Numbered from the stretch's first letter, positions 32,512 to 44,340 are shown. The stretch is DNA of 64,000 nt from Microbacterium memoriense (GCF_025398275.1 NZ_JAODOR010000005.1:1-64000); one strand, 5' to 3'. Made by a program: numbers and translations. Notes: a model not told the origin generated them from the sequence alone.

Positions 32512-34038
32512 ATGACGGACAACACCCCCGCCGCTGAGATCGATCCCGCGTCCGAAGAGGACGTCTTCGAGCAGAAAGCCGTACGTCTCGCCAAGCGTGA
32601 GCGCCTGCTCACCGAGCGCGTCGACGCCGCCGGCGGACCGTACCCGGTCGCGGTGCCCATGACCGACACGATCCCGGCCCTGCGCGCGCGGTTCGCCGAG
32701 CTCGCCGCCGGAGACGAGACCGGGGTCACGGCATCCGTCGCGGGCCGCGTCGTCTTCAGCCGCAACACCGGCAAGCTGTGCTTCGCCTCGCTGCAATCCG
32801 GTGACGGCAGCCGCATCCAGGCGATGGTGTCGCTCGCCGAGGTCGGCGAGGAATCACTGCAGGCGTGGAAAGAGCTCGTCGACCTGGGTGACCATGTCTC
32901 CGTCACCGGGCAGGTCATCTCCAGCCGCCGTGGCGAGTTGTCGATCATGGTGACCCGCTGGCAGATCGCCGCGAAGGCGTTGCTGCCGTTGCCGAACCTG
33001 CACAGCGAGCTCAGCGAGGAGAGCCGCGTGCGTTCGCGCTTCCTCGATCTGATCGTGCGCGATCAGGCGCGGGAGACCGTCCTCGCCCGCGCGAAGGTCA
33101 ACGCGTCACTGCGCGCGACGTTCACGGATCACGAGTTCATCGAGGTCGAGACCCCCATGCTGCAGGTGCAGCACGGGGGCGCGGCCGCCCGTCCCTTCGT
33201 GACGACATCGAACGCGTTCGACGCGGAGCTCTACCTGCGTATCGCTCCCGAGCTCTTCCTCAAGCGCGCCGTCGTCGGCGGCATCGACCGGGTGTTCGAG
33301 ATCAACCGCAACTTCCGCAACGAGGGCGCCGACTCGACCCACAGCCCCGAGTTCGCGATGCTCGAGGCCTACCAGGCCTACTCCGACTATCACGGCATCG
33401 CCGACCTCACACAGGAACTGATCCAGAAGGCCGCGATCGCGGTCGCCGGGTCGACCACCGTCACGTGGGCCGACGGGACCGAGTACGACCTCGGTGGTCA
33501 GTGGGACCGCATCTCGATGTACGCGTCGCTGTCGGATGCCGCCGGCCGCACCATCACTCCGGAGACCGCACTTGCGGATCTGCAGGCGCTCGCTGCCGAG
33601 GTCGGGGTGGAGGTCCCGGAGAAGGTCGCGACGCACGGGAAGCTCGTCGAAGAGCTCTGGGAGCACTTCGTCAAGGGCGACCTCTCGCGCCCGACTTTCG
33701 TCATGGACTTCCCGCTCGACACGAGCCCGCTCGTGCGCGAGCATCGGACGATCCCCGGCGTCGTCGAGAAATGGGACTTGTACGTGCGCGGGTTCGAGCT
33801 GGCCACCGGCTACTCGGAACTCGTCGACCCGGTCATCCAGCGCGAGCGGTTCGTCGAACAGGCAAAGCTCGCCGCGCGCGGCGACGACGAGGCGATGCGC
33901 GTGGATGAGGAGTTCCTGCGCGCCCTCGAGCACGGCATGCCGCCCACAGGTGGCATGGGCATGGGGATCGACCGGCTGATGATGGCGATCACCGGTCTCG
34001 GCATCCGCGAGACGATTCTCTTCCCGCTCGTCAAGTAG
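32512..34038 (+). CDS. lysS: Lysyl-tRNA synthetase, class II
   Basis: ATG at 32512, eight bases after GAGGAG, gives 508 residues; an upstream GTG at 32461 adds residues with no similarity. The N-terminal OB fold (VAGRVVFSRNTGKLCFASLQ) binds the anticodon. Class II motif 2 is FEINRNFRNEGADSTHSPEF, and motif 3 is GMGMGIDRLMMAITGL. The amino-acid pocket block ELYLRIAPELFLKR is standard for LysRS. Its end overlaps the convergent DUF4192 gene by eight bases. Confidence 0.97.
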   Translation: MTDNTPAAEIDPASEEDVFEQKAVRLAKRERLLTERVDAAGGPYPVAVPMTDTIPALRARFAELAAGDETGVTASVAGRVVFSRNTGKLCFASLQSGDGSRIQAMVSLAEVGEESLQAWKELVDLGDHVSVTGQVISSRRGELSIMVTRWQIAAKALLPLPNLHSELSEESRVRSRFLDLIVRDQARETVLARAKVNASLRATFTDHEFIEVETPMLQVQHGGAAARPFVTTSNAFDAELYLRIAPELFLKRAVVGGIDRVFEINRNFRNEGADSTHSPEFAMLEAYQAYSDYHGIADLTQELIQKAAIAVAGSTTVTWADGTEYDLGGQWDRISMYASLSDAAGRTITPETALADLQALAAEVGVEVPEKVATHGKLVEELWEHFVKGDLSRPTFVMDFPLDTSPLVREHRTIPGVVEKWDLYVRGFELATGYSELVDPVIQRERFVEQAKLAARGDDEAMRVDEEFLRALEHGMPPTGGMGMGIDRLMMAITGLGIRETILFPLVK

Positions 34039-35140
34039 CCGGCCGGAACGCCCAATCGGGGATGTGCCCGGCTTGGACGAACGACTGGACGATCTCGGAC
34101 AGACCATGAGTGGGCTCGATCCGCAGAGCGTCGCGCGTGTAGCGATCGGCGTGCGTCGACCGACCCAGCGCCCAGGACAGCCAGGCGCAGAGCGCGAGCG
34201 GACCGGGGCGGTGCGCGCTCGGAGAGAGTGACGCGACCTGTCGGGTGAGCTCGAGCGCCGCCTGCAACCGTTCGACATCGGGGCGGGGGCCTTCGCCCCA
34301 CATTCGCTCGGCCAGATCGGCCGGGTACGGTGCGCCGTCCTCCCACTTCTGTTGGGCATCGATCGCGCGATCGCCGCCGCTCAGATCGCTCGCCCACTGC
34401 ACGAGCGCGACATCGCGCAGCGCCGGGCGGGCGAGACACCAGATGAGAACGGCGGCGCGCATCGGGGTGAGAGCGGCGGCATCCCACCCCAGCGCGTCCT
34501 CGAACAGCGTCGGCAGATCATCGAGGAGGCAGGCGGACTCGAGTGCCGCGGGGTCCACCCCGTCGACTCGATCCGTCCCCGCCGGGATGCCGCAGATCAC
34601 CTCCAAGGCCGTTTCGAGCGAGCGCAATGCGGCGCCGACCGCCCGACGGTCGCTCGCGCTGCGCCGGGGGAGAGTCGCGCCACTGGACTGGTCGCCGTCC
34701 GGTGCCGGGCCGGGAACAGGGTCGTGCCGGATCAGCTCGCCGAGGGGGCGACCTCCGAGCGGGAGATCCCGATCCAGGTGCGAGCCCCACCCATCGGCCG
34801 CGATCGTGAAGGCATCGACGAGCGTCAGCCCGCACGCATCGGCAGACCGGGCGATGGCCTCCGCCAGCTCACGGTGGGGCAGCGCGCCCGCGACAGCGGC
34901 ATCCGTATAGATGACGATCATCGCCGCGTCCGCCGTCGGGATGCGGCAGAGCATGCCCACGGCGGTCGACGCGACCGAGTCGGAGAGGTCGTCGGGTGGG
35001 AGGTCGAGGCGCATGGCGCCGAGACTGCGCCCACGGGCGAGAGGGACGAGCACGACGCTGCGCGTCGGAGTGAAGCCGAGCAGGCTCGGCACGAGAGACA
35101 GGAATTGGGCCGCCCCGGAGGCGGTGACGATGGTGGACAT
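34031..35140 (-). CDS. DUF4192 protein
   Basis: A 369-residue protein starting STIVTASGAAQFLSLVPSLL and GFTPTRSVVLVPLARGRSLG, the signature of DUF4192, an actinobacterial family of unknown role. Other blocks are SADACGLTLVDAFTIAADGW and MRAAVLIWCLARPALRDVAL. The C-terminal region is helical, LCAWLSWALGRSTHADRYTR, resembling a TPR-like end common to this family. It converges with lysS and has its own promoter region opposite the small membrane protein at 35257. Confidence 0.85.
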   Translation of the reverse strand: MSTIVTASGAAQFLSLVPSLLGFTPTRSVVLVPLARGRSLGAMRLDLPPDDLSDSVASTAVGMLCRIPTADAAMIVIYTDAAVAGALPHRELAEAIARSADACGLTLVDAFTIAADGWGSHLDRDLPLGGRPLGELIRHDPVPGPAPDGDQSSGATLPRRSASDRRAVGAALRSLETALEVICGIPAGTDRVDGVDPAALESACLLDDLPTLFEDALGWDAAALTPMRAAVLIWCLARPALRDVALVQWASDLSGGDRAIDAQQKWEDGAPYPADLAERMWGEGPRPDVERLQAALELTRQVASLSPSAHRPGPLALCAWLSWALGRSTHADRYTRDALRIEPTHGLSEIVQSFVQAGHIPDWAFRPAT

Positions 35141-35256
35141 GCCGTCGAGCCTGGGGCGCCGGCCTCCGTCGTGGGAGCGGAGAGAGCCGAACGGTGGGGA
35201 ACTCGTGACGGAGGGCGGTTGGGGAGGAAGCTGTGCGCCCCGCGTACCATGGAGGC

Positions 35257-35448
35257 ATGGACTCGTACTGGCTCGCCGTCATCTGGTCGCTGCTGCCGAC
35301 CGTCGTCGTGCTCGGGCTGTTCATCTTCGTGCTCCGTTCCATCCTGCGCATGGACCGCACGGAGCGCCGCGTCTACGCCGAGGTCGAGGCCGAAGAGCGC
35401 GCGAAGCGCGGTTTGCCCGCCGCGACGAACGAGGATGCCGCAGCCTGA
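35257..35448 (+). CDS. Small single-helix membrane protein
   Basis: ATG at 35257 gives 63 residues: one membrane helix (about 5-28, LAVIWSLLPTVVVLGLFIFV) and a charged tail RMDRTERRVYAEVEAEERAK. TACCAT lies 6 nt before the ATG, which fits a leaderless mRNA; a longer in-frame start is unlikely. Small proteins like this are common beside cardiolipin synthase in Microbacteriaceae; function unknown. Confidence 0.75.
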   Translation: MDSYWLAVIWSLLPTVVVLGLFIFVLRSILRMDRTERRVYAEVEAEERAKRGLPAATNEDAAA

Positions 35449-35521
35449 CGTCGCCTGCGACGCGCACTCGCTACGCTGAGCGGACCGGCCCTGACGGGTG
35501 CGGGACGACAGGGGAGTGTGC

Positions 35522-36994
35522 GTGGTGAACATCATCGTCGATTGGTCGACGACGTGGGGTGTCTGGGTCGTCCTGGTGATCGACATCATCATCCGCGTCA
35601 CGGCGATCATCGTCATCCCGCGCAACCGGCGCCCGACCGCGGCGATGGCGTGGCTGCTCGCGATCTACTTCATCCCGTTCATCGGGGTGTTGCTGTTCCT
35701 CCTGATCGGCAACCCGCGCCTTCCGCGGAAGCGCCGCAAGAAGCAGGAACAGATCAACGGGTACATTCGCGAGACCAGCCGCGGGTTGGACTTCGGGACG
35801 CTGCGCCCTGACGCTGCGGCGTGGTTCACCTCTCTCGTCCGCATGAACCGCAACCTCGGCGCGATGCCGATCGCCGGCGACAATGCGGCGCGCATGATCT
35901 CCGACTACCAGGAGAGCCTCGATGCGATGGCGGAAGATATCCGCGCCGCCGAGCGCTACGTGCACGTCGAGTTCTACATCCTGCAGGCCGATGAGTCGAC
36001 CGACAACTTCTTCCGCGCGATGGAGGAAGCGGCGGCACGCGGTGTCGTGGTGCGCGTGCTGCTCGACCACTGGGCCAACCGCAGCAAGCCCAGGTACAAA
36101 GACACCAAGCGGCGCCTGAACGCGATGGGCGCGCACTGGCACGTGATGCTCCCCGTGCAACCACTGCGGGGGAAGTACCAGCGGCCCGACCTCCGCAATC
36201 ACCGCAAGCTCCTCGTCGTCGACGGGCGCGTGGCCTACACGGGATCGCAGAACGTCACCGATTCGACGTACAACCTGCCGAAGAACATCAAGCGGGGTCT
36301 CCACTGGGTCGACATGATGGCACGGCTGGAGGGTCCGATCGTCGCGTCGGTCAACGCCGTGTTTTTGTCCGACTGGTACAGCGAGACCGACGAGACCCTC
36401 CTGGAAGAGATCGACCTGTTCGACGTCGCACCCGGCCCCGGCGACCTCGATTGCCAGATCATCCCGTCCGGTCCGGGCTTCGAGTTCCAGAACAATCTGA
36501 AGCTCTTCATGGCGCTCCTGTTCGCCGCGCAAAAGAAGATCATCATCGTCAGCCCCTACTTCGTCCCCGACGAGGGGCTGCTCCTCGCGATCACGACCGC
36601 GTGTCAACGCGGCGTGCACGTCGAGCTGTTCGTCTCGGAAGAAGGGGATCAGGCGATGGTCTACCACGCGCAGCGCAGCTATTACGAGGCGCTCCTGCGC
36701 GGCGGCGTGAAGATCTGGATGTACAAGCGGCCCTACATCCTGCACTCCAAGTCGATGTCGGTCGACGACGAAGTCGCGGTCATCGGCTCGAGCAACATGG
36801 ACATGCGCTCGTTCGGTTTGAACCTCGAGATCTCGCTCCTGACCCGAGGTCAGGAGTTCGTGGAGCAACTCCGCGCCGTGGAAGACCAATACCGCTCGCA
36901 GAGCCGCGAGCTGACGCTGGAGGAGTGGGAGAAGCAGCCGCTGCGGTCTACGGTGCTCGACAACCTCGCCCGTCTCACATCGGCTCTTCAGTGA
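35522..36994 (+). CDS. cls: Cardiolipin synthase
   Basis: GTG at 35522, six bases after AGGGGAG, gives about 490 residues; GTG 35498 or 35525 is possible. Two membrane helices (about 8-28 and 38-58) precede a pair of phospholipase D domains. The HKD motifs are NHRKLLVVDGRVAYTGSQN and LHSKSMSVDDEVAVIGSSN. It joins two phosphatidylglycerols to cardiolipin at the membrane. TACGCT about 50 bp upstream may be its promoter. Confidence 0.95.
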   Translation: MVNIIVDWSTTWGVWVVLVIDIIIRVTAIIVIPRNRRPTAAMAWLLAIYFIPFIGVLLFLLIGNPRLPRKRRKKQEQINGYIRETSRGLDFGTLRPDAAAWFTSLVRMNRNLGAMPIAGDNAARMISDYQESLDAMAEDIRAAERYVHVEFYILQADESTDNFFRAMEEAAARGVVVRVLLDHWANRSKPRYKDTKRRLNAMGAHWHVMLPVQPLRGKYQRPDLRNHRKLLVVDGRVAYTGSQNVTDSTYNLPKNIKRGLHWVDMMARLEGPIVASVNAVFLSDWYSETDETLLEEIDLFDVAPGPGDLDCQIIPSGPGFEFQNNLKLFMALLFAAQKKIIIVSPYFVPDEGLLLAITTACQRGVHVELFVSEEGDQAMVYHAQRSYYEALLRGGVKIWMYKRPYILHSKSMSVDDEVAVIGSSNMDMRSFGLNLEISLLTRGQEFVEQLRAVEDQYRSQSRELTLEEWEKQPLRSTVLDNLARLTSALQ

Positions 36995-37057
36995 CTCGTT
37001 ACTGGGGCGTGACCGATCTTCCGGCACCCTCTCAGTACCCCACGAAAGGATAGTGGC

Positions 37058-37765
37058 ATGACCACTCGACGCACCCTCGCCCTGCTCGCTCTCCTCGGAG
37101 CAGGCGCCCTCGCCTTCTCCGGATGCGCGAGTACTCCTGCCGCTCCGGGTGCCTCCGGTGGATCGGACGATTCCTCCACCGAGCTCGAGGTCGACGCCGC
37201 GTGGCTCGACGGCGGCCGCATGGTCGCGATCGTGACCCAGGGATCCAGCACGTGCGTACCGACGGCATCCAGCGTCACTCTGCAGGCCGACGGTTCGGTC
37301 GCGGTGACGCTCGAAGACCCCGCCGGCGACACGGCGTGCACGCGCGATCTCGTGCCGCGCGCGACGGGCGTGCAGCTGCCCGAGGGCGCCAATGGTGACA
37401 ACGAGCTGGAGCTCGTCGTGACCTACGGCGACATGCGCGGCGACACCGACCTCGACGCCTACTCGGGCGGCCCGGTCGAGGAATACGCACCGTCTGCCGG
37501 CTGGATCGATGACGGACAGTTCGCCCTCTTGACCTGGGGATCGTCCTCGTGCGCGCCGATGGTGCAGGATGCCACCGTCGAGGGCGGCAACCAGATCACG
37601 GTGACCTTCACCGACCCGCCCGCCGACCAGGTGTGCACCGCCGATATGGCTCCGCGCGTGACGCTGGTCGCCGTGGACGGCGTGGACGACGACGTCGTCG
37701 ACCTCGCCCTGACCGGTGGCGGCGCCGAGTTCGCGACCCCCGTGAAGCTCGAGGTCGTCGGCTGA
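37058..37765 (+). CDS. Lipoprotein with two internal repeats
   Basis: A 235-residue protein with a signal peptide and lipobox AFSGC (Cys about 22). The mature part is a tandem duplication of about 90 residues: WLDGGRMVAIVTQGSSTCVP with ACTRDLVPRATGV, and WIDDGQFALLTWGSSSCAPM with VCTADMAPRVTLV. Each copy has one Cys pair that could form a disulfide. I do not recognise a named family. AAAGGA stands 8 nt before the ATG and a strong terminator follows. Confidence 0.8.
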   Translation: MTTRRTLALLALLGAGALAFSGCASTPAAPGASGGSDDSSTELEVDAAWLDGGRMVAIVTQGSSTCVPTASSVTLQADGSVAVTLEDPAGDTACTRDLVPRATGVQLPEGANGDNELELVVTYGDMRGDTDLDAYSGGPVEEYAPSAGWIDDGQFALLTWGSSSCAPMVQDATVEGGNQITVTFTDPPADQVCTADMAPRVTLVAVDGVDDDVVDLALTGGGAEFATPVKLEVVG

Positions 37766-37775
37766 CACGCGCTGT

Positions 37776-37814
37776 GACAGGAGCGGGCGCCCTTCTGGGG
37801 TGTCCGCTCCTGTC
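37776..37814 (+). terminator. Terminator after lipoprotein gene
   Basis: GACAGGAGCGGGCGCCC pairs with GGGGTGTCCGCTCCTGTC around a short loop, giving a long GC-rich stem 10 bp after the stop. No strong T-run follows, as is common in this clade. Confidence 0.7.
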
Positions 37815-37839
37815 GCGTGTGGGGGGCGCTCCGGGCAAC

Positions 37840-37966
37840 AGGTGGCGCAATCCGCCCTCATCGCCCAGTTGAACCCGCAGTTCGCGCCACCTTATTCGTC
37901 TCCACGCCAACGCAGGTGGCGCAATCTGCCCCGTCAGGGCGCCCTGTGGGGCAGATCGCGACCCCT
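37840..37966. repeat. REP-like palindromes sharing AGGTGGCGCAAT
   Basis: AGGTGGCGCAATCCGCC at 37840 and AGGTGGCGCAATCTGCC at 37914 are direct repeats 74 bp apart. The first pairs with TTCGCGCCACCT (37881-37892); the second, AGGTGGCGCAATCTGCCCC, pairs with GGGGCAGATCGCGACCCCT (37948-37966). The region is otherwise gene-free. Confidence 0.65.
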
Positions 37967-37988
37967 CGTCGGGCGCAACGGGCGCGGC

Positions 37989-38216
37989 TCAGTCAGCGCG
38001 GACGAGGAGCTCGCCGACTTCGCAGTCCAGCACGCGGCAGATCGCCGCCAGCGTCGAGTAGCGGATCGCGCGGGCCCGGTCGTTCTTGAGGATCGACAGG
38101 TTCACCACCGAGACGCCGACGAGCTCCGACAGGCGCGCGAGGGTCATCCCGCGTTCCGCGAGCAACTCGTCGAGGCGGCAATGGATGCCGGTGACTTCGT
38201 CGTCGGCGGGACTCAC
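37989..38216 (-). CDS. YozG-like Xre transcriptional regulator
   Basis: GTG at 38216 gives 75 residues. LDELLAERGMTLARLSELVG, then VSVVNLSILKNDRARAIRYS and LAAICRVLDCEVGELLV make a lone Xre-type helix-turn-helix of the YozG kind. These small regulators lie next to DUF2975 membrane proteins in Bacillus and in actinobacteria. It overlaps the DUF2975 gene upstream by four bases and so is the last gene of a three-gene operon. The palindrome at the operon start is its likely target. Confidence 0.85.
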   Translation of the reverse strand: MSPADDEVTGIHCRLDELLAERGMTLARLSELVGVSVVNLSILKNDRARAIRYSTLAAICRVLDCEVGELLVRAD

Positions 38217-38968
38217 ACGAGCCCCTCGGTGTCGCGCTGCAGGCGCGACCCGTAGCGGAAGATCGCCGCCAGCGCGGCAAAGCCGAATCCGGCCGCGATG
38301 GGCCAGAACGGGAAGGTGATCTCGAAGCCCGGTTGTGGGAGCCACGCCTGCAACACGTCCTCCACGCCGGGGACATCCGGGTACTGGGCGCCCGTCCACC
38401 GGAGGAGTTGTTCGGCCGCGCCGATGCCAGCGAGGTCTCCCACCACTTGCGCAACGATGCCGCCGAGTGCGACGACGACAGCGGTGATGGATGCCATGCG
38501 CGCGACCGCCGGGGCGAAAGGACGCCCGGCCCGGAGCTGCATGCACGCGCCGGCGATGAGGGCAGCGATCGTCGCGGGGATGAGGAGCGCCACGGCTTGG
38601 CTGACAGCCCAGGCGAGCCGCACTCCGAACGAGAGCCCGCCGAGCGTCACATCGGCCGTCGTGAACCCACCCGACACCCGCATTGCCGTGATGCCATCGA
38701 GCTCGGTCCCCGGCGGAAGCTGCGGCCAGAATGGCTGCACGGGAATCGTGATCGCGACCTCCGGCGACCACACTGCCAACCCCGCGACGATGAGGGCGCT
38801 GACCCCACTGACGACGGCCCAGATCACGGCAACCCACATCGTGAGTCCGATGACGCGGCCACCGGCTGCTGACGTGTCGGGGCGACCTCTCGAGAGCCCG
38901 ATCCAGAAGACGAGGGCGACGACGCCGATGACGGCGACGGCTGTCGCTGCGAGTCCGATGACATCCAT
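38213..38968 (-). CDS. DUF2975 membrane protein 2
   Basis: A 251-residue protein with four or five membrane helices (about 1-24, 42-68, 115-145, 155-175, 215-235) that ends LQRDTEGLV. It shares that ending, LERDTEGLV, and the general layout with the gene upstream, so the two are tandem paralogues. FAPAVARM with PFWPIAAGFGFAALAAIFRY fits DUF2975. Function is unknown. ATG overlaps the previous stop by one base. Confidence 0.75.
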   Translation of the reverse strand: MDVIGLAATAVAVIGVVALVFWIGLSRGRPDTSAAGGRVIGLTMWVAVIWAVVSGVSALIVAGLAVWSPEVAITIPVQPFWPQLPPGTELDGITAMRVSGGFTTADVTLGGLSFGVRLAWAVSQAVALLIPATIAALIAGACMQLRAGRPFAPAVARMASITAVVVALGGIVAQVVGDLAGIGAAEQLLRWTGAQYPDVPGVEDVLQAWLPQPGFEITFPFWPIAAGFGFAALAAIFRYGSRLQRDTEGLV

Positions 38969-39570
38969 CAGACGAGTCCTTCCGTGTCGCGCTCGAGCCG
39001 CATGCCCGCGGCGATGACGTACGAGAGCGCGAGCAACCCGAAGCCGGCCACGATCGGGACGATGTCGAACGAGAACCCCACGACCAGGATGCCGCCGAGC
39101 TGATCGTTCAGGTCGGATGCCGCCATCATCTGTCCGAGGCCACGAACGCCCTGGGTGAGCAGGCTGCCGAATGCCAGTGAGCAGGCCGCGAGCAGGATCG
39201 CCGGGCGCACCACCCGGTGGAACGGTTTGCCCCGCAGCAGCCGCTCGATCACCAGCCCACTTCCGATCAGGACGCCGGCGATCGTCAGAGCCTGGAGGAA
39301 ATCGGCGGATGCGAGCATCCAGACGGTGCCGGACGACAGTGCGTCGGACCGCACAGTAACGGTGTCAGCCACCGCGGAGATGACCTCCGCTCCATGGTCG
39401 ACCGGGCTTTCGGCGAGGAGCGTCACCGGGTATCGCGCGGGGGCGATCACGCGGAACGCGCCTTGGATGAGGCCGCTCGCCGCCCACCAGGCGCCGAAGA
39501 AGAACGTCGCCAGGTAGAGAGCGAACGCGAGGGTGCGATCCCAGCGAGACATCAGCGTGCGTTCAGCCAC
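38968..39570 (-). CDS. DUF2975 membrane protein 1
   Basis: GTG at 39570, five bases after GGAGG, is the likely start and gives about 200 residues; ATG at 39582 or 39594 would put the ribosome site inside the gene. Four membrane helices are visible, with the DUF2975 block GKPFHRVVRPAILLAACSLA and the ending LERDTEGLV. It is the first gene of the DUF2975-DUF2975-Xre operon. The operator palindrome lies just before the chosen start. Confidence 0.75.
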   Translation of the reverse strand: MAERTLMSRWDRTLAFALYLATFFFGAWWAASGLIQGAFRVIAPARYPVTLLAESPVDHGAEVISAVADTVTVRSDALSSGTVWMLASADFLQALTIAGVLIGSGLVIERLLRGKPFHRVVRPAILLAACSLAFGSLLTQGVRGLGQMMAASDLNDQLGGILVVGFSFDIVPIVAGFGLLALSYVIAAGMRLERDTEGLV

Positions 39571-39580
39571 GGCATCCTCC

Positions 39581-39613
39581 ATATCGATAAACATTGTTAT
39601 CGACAAACGATAT
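39581..39613. promoter_or_regulatory. Palindromic operator of DUF2975/Xre operon
   Basis: TCGATAA-N6-TTATCGA (39584-39603) lies within a wider ATATCG...CGATAT pair (39581-39586 and 39608-39613). It is AT-rich against a GC-rich background and sits immediately before the operon. The Xre protein encoded last in the operon is the obvious candidate to bind it. Confidence 0.7.
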
Positions 39614-39839
39614 GGTGCGAATGCTCCTGAGGTCAAGAGCCCAGTTCGGGGTCGCGTTGTGTCGGTTCCGAAAGCCCCAGGCGGCACGTCACGACCCCGA
39701 ACCTGGTCGGCGCACGTCGAGAGGGCTCTGATTCGTCATGAGAAGGTATGCCGACGGCGAACACGGGCATACCGGCACGCATCCGTCGTTATCGTCGTTC
39801 GTAAGCGCACCCGAGGACTGTGTGCTGGAGGAGCCCAAG

Positions 39840-42365
<2,526 letters not shown>

Positions 42366-42376
42366 TCCTCACACCA

Positions 42377-42410
42377 CGAAGAGCGGATGCCGACGGGCAT
42401 CCGCTCTTCG
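42377..42410. terminator. Bidirectional terminator after clpC
   Basis: CGAAGAGCGGATGCC and GGCATCCGCTCTTCG form a perfect 15-bp stem with a GACG loop between convergent clpC and the metallopeptidase gene. The arm repeats that of the 21458 terminator. Confidence 0.85.
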
Positions 42411-42428
42411 TCGTTGTGGCGACGTTTG

Positions 42429-43421
42429 TCAGGGCGCCGGGCGGAGGGTCGAGACGAAGTCCAGCTTGTCGAGCACGGTCGGGGCCAGCACGAACGGATA
42501 CAGGTCGTCTTTGCCCATCGAGCGGTTGACGAGGTTCAGGCCTGTGGAGAGCTTCACCCAGACGCTCGCCACGAGGTCGCGGAATCGCGCGTGTCCGAGG
42601 AGGTCCGCGGCCGGAAGCAGCCCGTACTCGATGGCCGTCTCGAGGGTGTCGCAGATGTGGAGGTAATGCGCCCACGTCTCCGCGAAGTCCTCGTAGGGGT
42701 GCATCGTCGCGTAGGACGAGATGTAGTGCTCGGTCCAGTTCGCCGGGGGACCGTCGGCGTAGTGCCGTCGGATCTCGGCGTCGTAGTCGACGCTCTCGTC
42801 GCCGAACAGTTCGCGGCATCGCGCGAGCACCTCGGGGTCGTCTTCGACGAGGCGCCACTGGAAGTAGTGACCGACCTCGTGGCGGAAGTGGCCGAGCATC
42901 GTGCGGTACGGCTCGTCGAGTTGCCGGCGGATGCGCTCGCGGTGGGAGTCGTCGCTCTCGGCCAGGTCGATCGTGATGATGCCGTCGCTGTGCGCGATCA
43001 TGACGGGAGCCAGCGTGCTCGACAGCAGATCGAACGCGAGGCCGCCGGTGGGGTCCTCGCCCTTCGTGACGAGCGGAAAGCCCAACGCATCCAGCTCGGT
43101 GATCAGGTGGCGTTTCGCTCGCTCGGCGATCGGGAAGTTCACAAGGCCCGGCGCATCGGTATCGGCCGGGCGGATGCGGGTGAGGTCGCACGAGAAGCAC
43201 TGCCCTCCCGCCAGTGGTGCGAGCCACGTGCAGCCGGACAGATTGAGGTTGCGGCAGACGTGCCAGATCCACCCGTCCGCGTCGACGTAGACTCCGGAGG
43301 CATCGACGGGGACGATCTCCCGCTCGCCGCGCGAGTAGCCGAGCGGCGTACCGCAGGACACGCAGACGGAGTTCTCGAAGTACAGGGGATTGCCGCAGAC
43401 GCGGCAGCGATAGGCCTTCAC
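42429..43421 (-). CDS. Putative zinc-binding metallopeptidase with zinc ribbon
   Basis: The 330-residue protein starts with a zinc ribbon, CRVCGNPLYFENSVCVSCGT, a second Cys region, CTWLAPLAGGQCFSCDL, and then a domain with HFRHEVGHYFQWRLVEDD, an HExxH metal site, followed by YDAEIRRHYADGPPANWTEH and FAETWAHYLHICDTLETA (third ligand region). This is a family of putative zinc-dependent peptidases common in soil bacteria with no tested substrate. It converges with clpC and leads to the transglutaminase cluster on the same strand. Confidence 0.8.
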   Translation of the reverse strand: MKAYRCRVCGNPLYFENSVCVSCGTPLGYSRGEREIVPVDASGVYVDADGWIWHVCRNLNLSGCTWLAPLAGGQCFSCDLTRIRPADTDAPGLVNFPIAERAKRHLITELDALGFPLVTKGEDPTGGLAFDLLSSTLAPVMIAHSDGIITIDLAESDDSHRERIRRQLDEPYRTMLGHFRHEVGHYFQWRLVEDDPEVLARCRELFGDESVDYDAEIRRHYADGPPANWTEHYISSYATMHPYEDFAETWAHYLHICDTLETAIEYGLLPAADLLGHARFRDLVASVWVKLSTGLNLVNRSMGKDDLYPFVLAPTVLDKLDFVSTLRPAP

Positions 43422-43455
43422 CGCCCTAGCGTGTCACAGCGCACGCCGTGCTGCG

Positions 43456-44340
43456 TCACTCCACGAGGGGAGCGACGTCGACCGAGACGCGGAGGGTGGA
43501 CTTCTTCGCTTTCGTGAAGATGATGCCGCGGACCGGAGCGACATCGCCGTAGTCGCGCCCCCAGGCGACGGTGACGTACCGGTCGTTCGCCCACTGGTTG
43601 TTGGTCGGGTCGACGGCGAGCCACTGGTCGGTTCCCGGCAACCACACCGCGATCCACGCGTGGGACGCGTCGGCGCCGAAGACGCGCTGCTTCCCTGGCG
43701 GGGGCTGGGTGGCGAGGTATCCCGACACGTATCGGGCGGCAACCCCGTGCGCGCGGAGGCTCGCGAGCGCGACGTGCGCGAAGTCCTGGCAGACTCCGGC
43801 GCGCTTGCGCATGGCATCGGCGACGCTGCTGGTCACGGTTGTCGCGGTCTTGTCGTAGTCGAAGTCGCGGAAGATCCGCTGCATCAGCTCCGTCACCGCC
43901 TCACCGATCGGGCGACCCGGCGTCAGGCTTTCGGCGGCATATGCGGTCGCCTCGGCGTCGTGGCGGGCGCGTTCGGACTCGAGGGCGTATTCGACGGCCG
44001 ACCAGGAGCCCACGAGATCCGGGTGGAGAAGCGGGCGGGCGTCCTCCCACGGGCGCGCGAGTGCGTCGTGGTCGTAGGCGGGCTCGTCGACCGTGACCTC
44101 ACTGGAGGCCTCGATCGACAGCGCCGAATGCCCCCCGGTGAGGTGGAAGTAGGTGGCGGAGTTGCCGAAATAGTCGACGTCCGGCGCAAGATCGGCCGGG
44201 TGCGGGTCGAGGGTGACGGTGGCGTCGGTCACTTTCTGCCAGGGCAGGATGCGAGGGACCAGATGGAACTGGCCGACGCTGTCCTGCACGGGCTTCGAGT
44301 ACGTGTACTCGGTGCGATGCCAGACGCGGTAGCGGTTCAC
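43456..44340 (-). CDS. Transglutaminase-family protein (short)
   Basis: GTG at 44340 gives 294 residues. The N-terminal beta domain starts RYRVWHRTEYTYSKPVQDSV. The core has Cys in KRAGVCQDFAHVALASLRAH, His in FGADASHAWIAVWLPGTDQW and Asp in AVDPTNNQWANDRY, an intact Cys-His-Asp triad. These proteins occur with circularly permuted ATP-grasp and alpha-E (DUF403) proteins, as here, in a system thought to ligate and cleave peptides. It overlaps the next gene by four bases, so the three genes form one operon ending here. Confidence 0.9.
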   Translation of the reverse strand: MNRYRVWHRTEYTYSKPVQDSVGQFHLVPRILPWQKVTDATVTLDPHPADLAPDVDYFGNSATYFHLTGGHSALSIEASSEVTVDEPAYDHDALARPWEDARPLLHPDLVGSWSAVEYALESERARHDAEATAYAAESLTPGRPIGEAVTELMQRIFRDFDYDKTATTVTSSVADAMRKRAGVCQDFAHVALASLRAHGVAARYVSGYLATQPPPGKQRVFGADASHAWIAVWLPGTDQWLAVDPTNNQWANDRYVTVAWGRDYGDVAPVRGIIFTKAKKSTLRVSVDVAPLVE

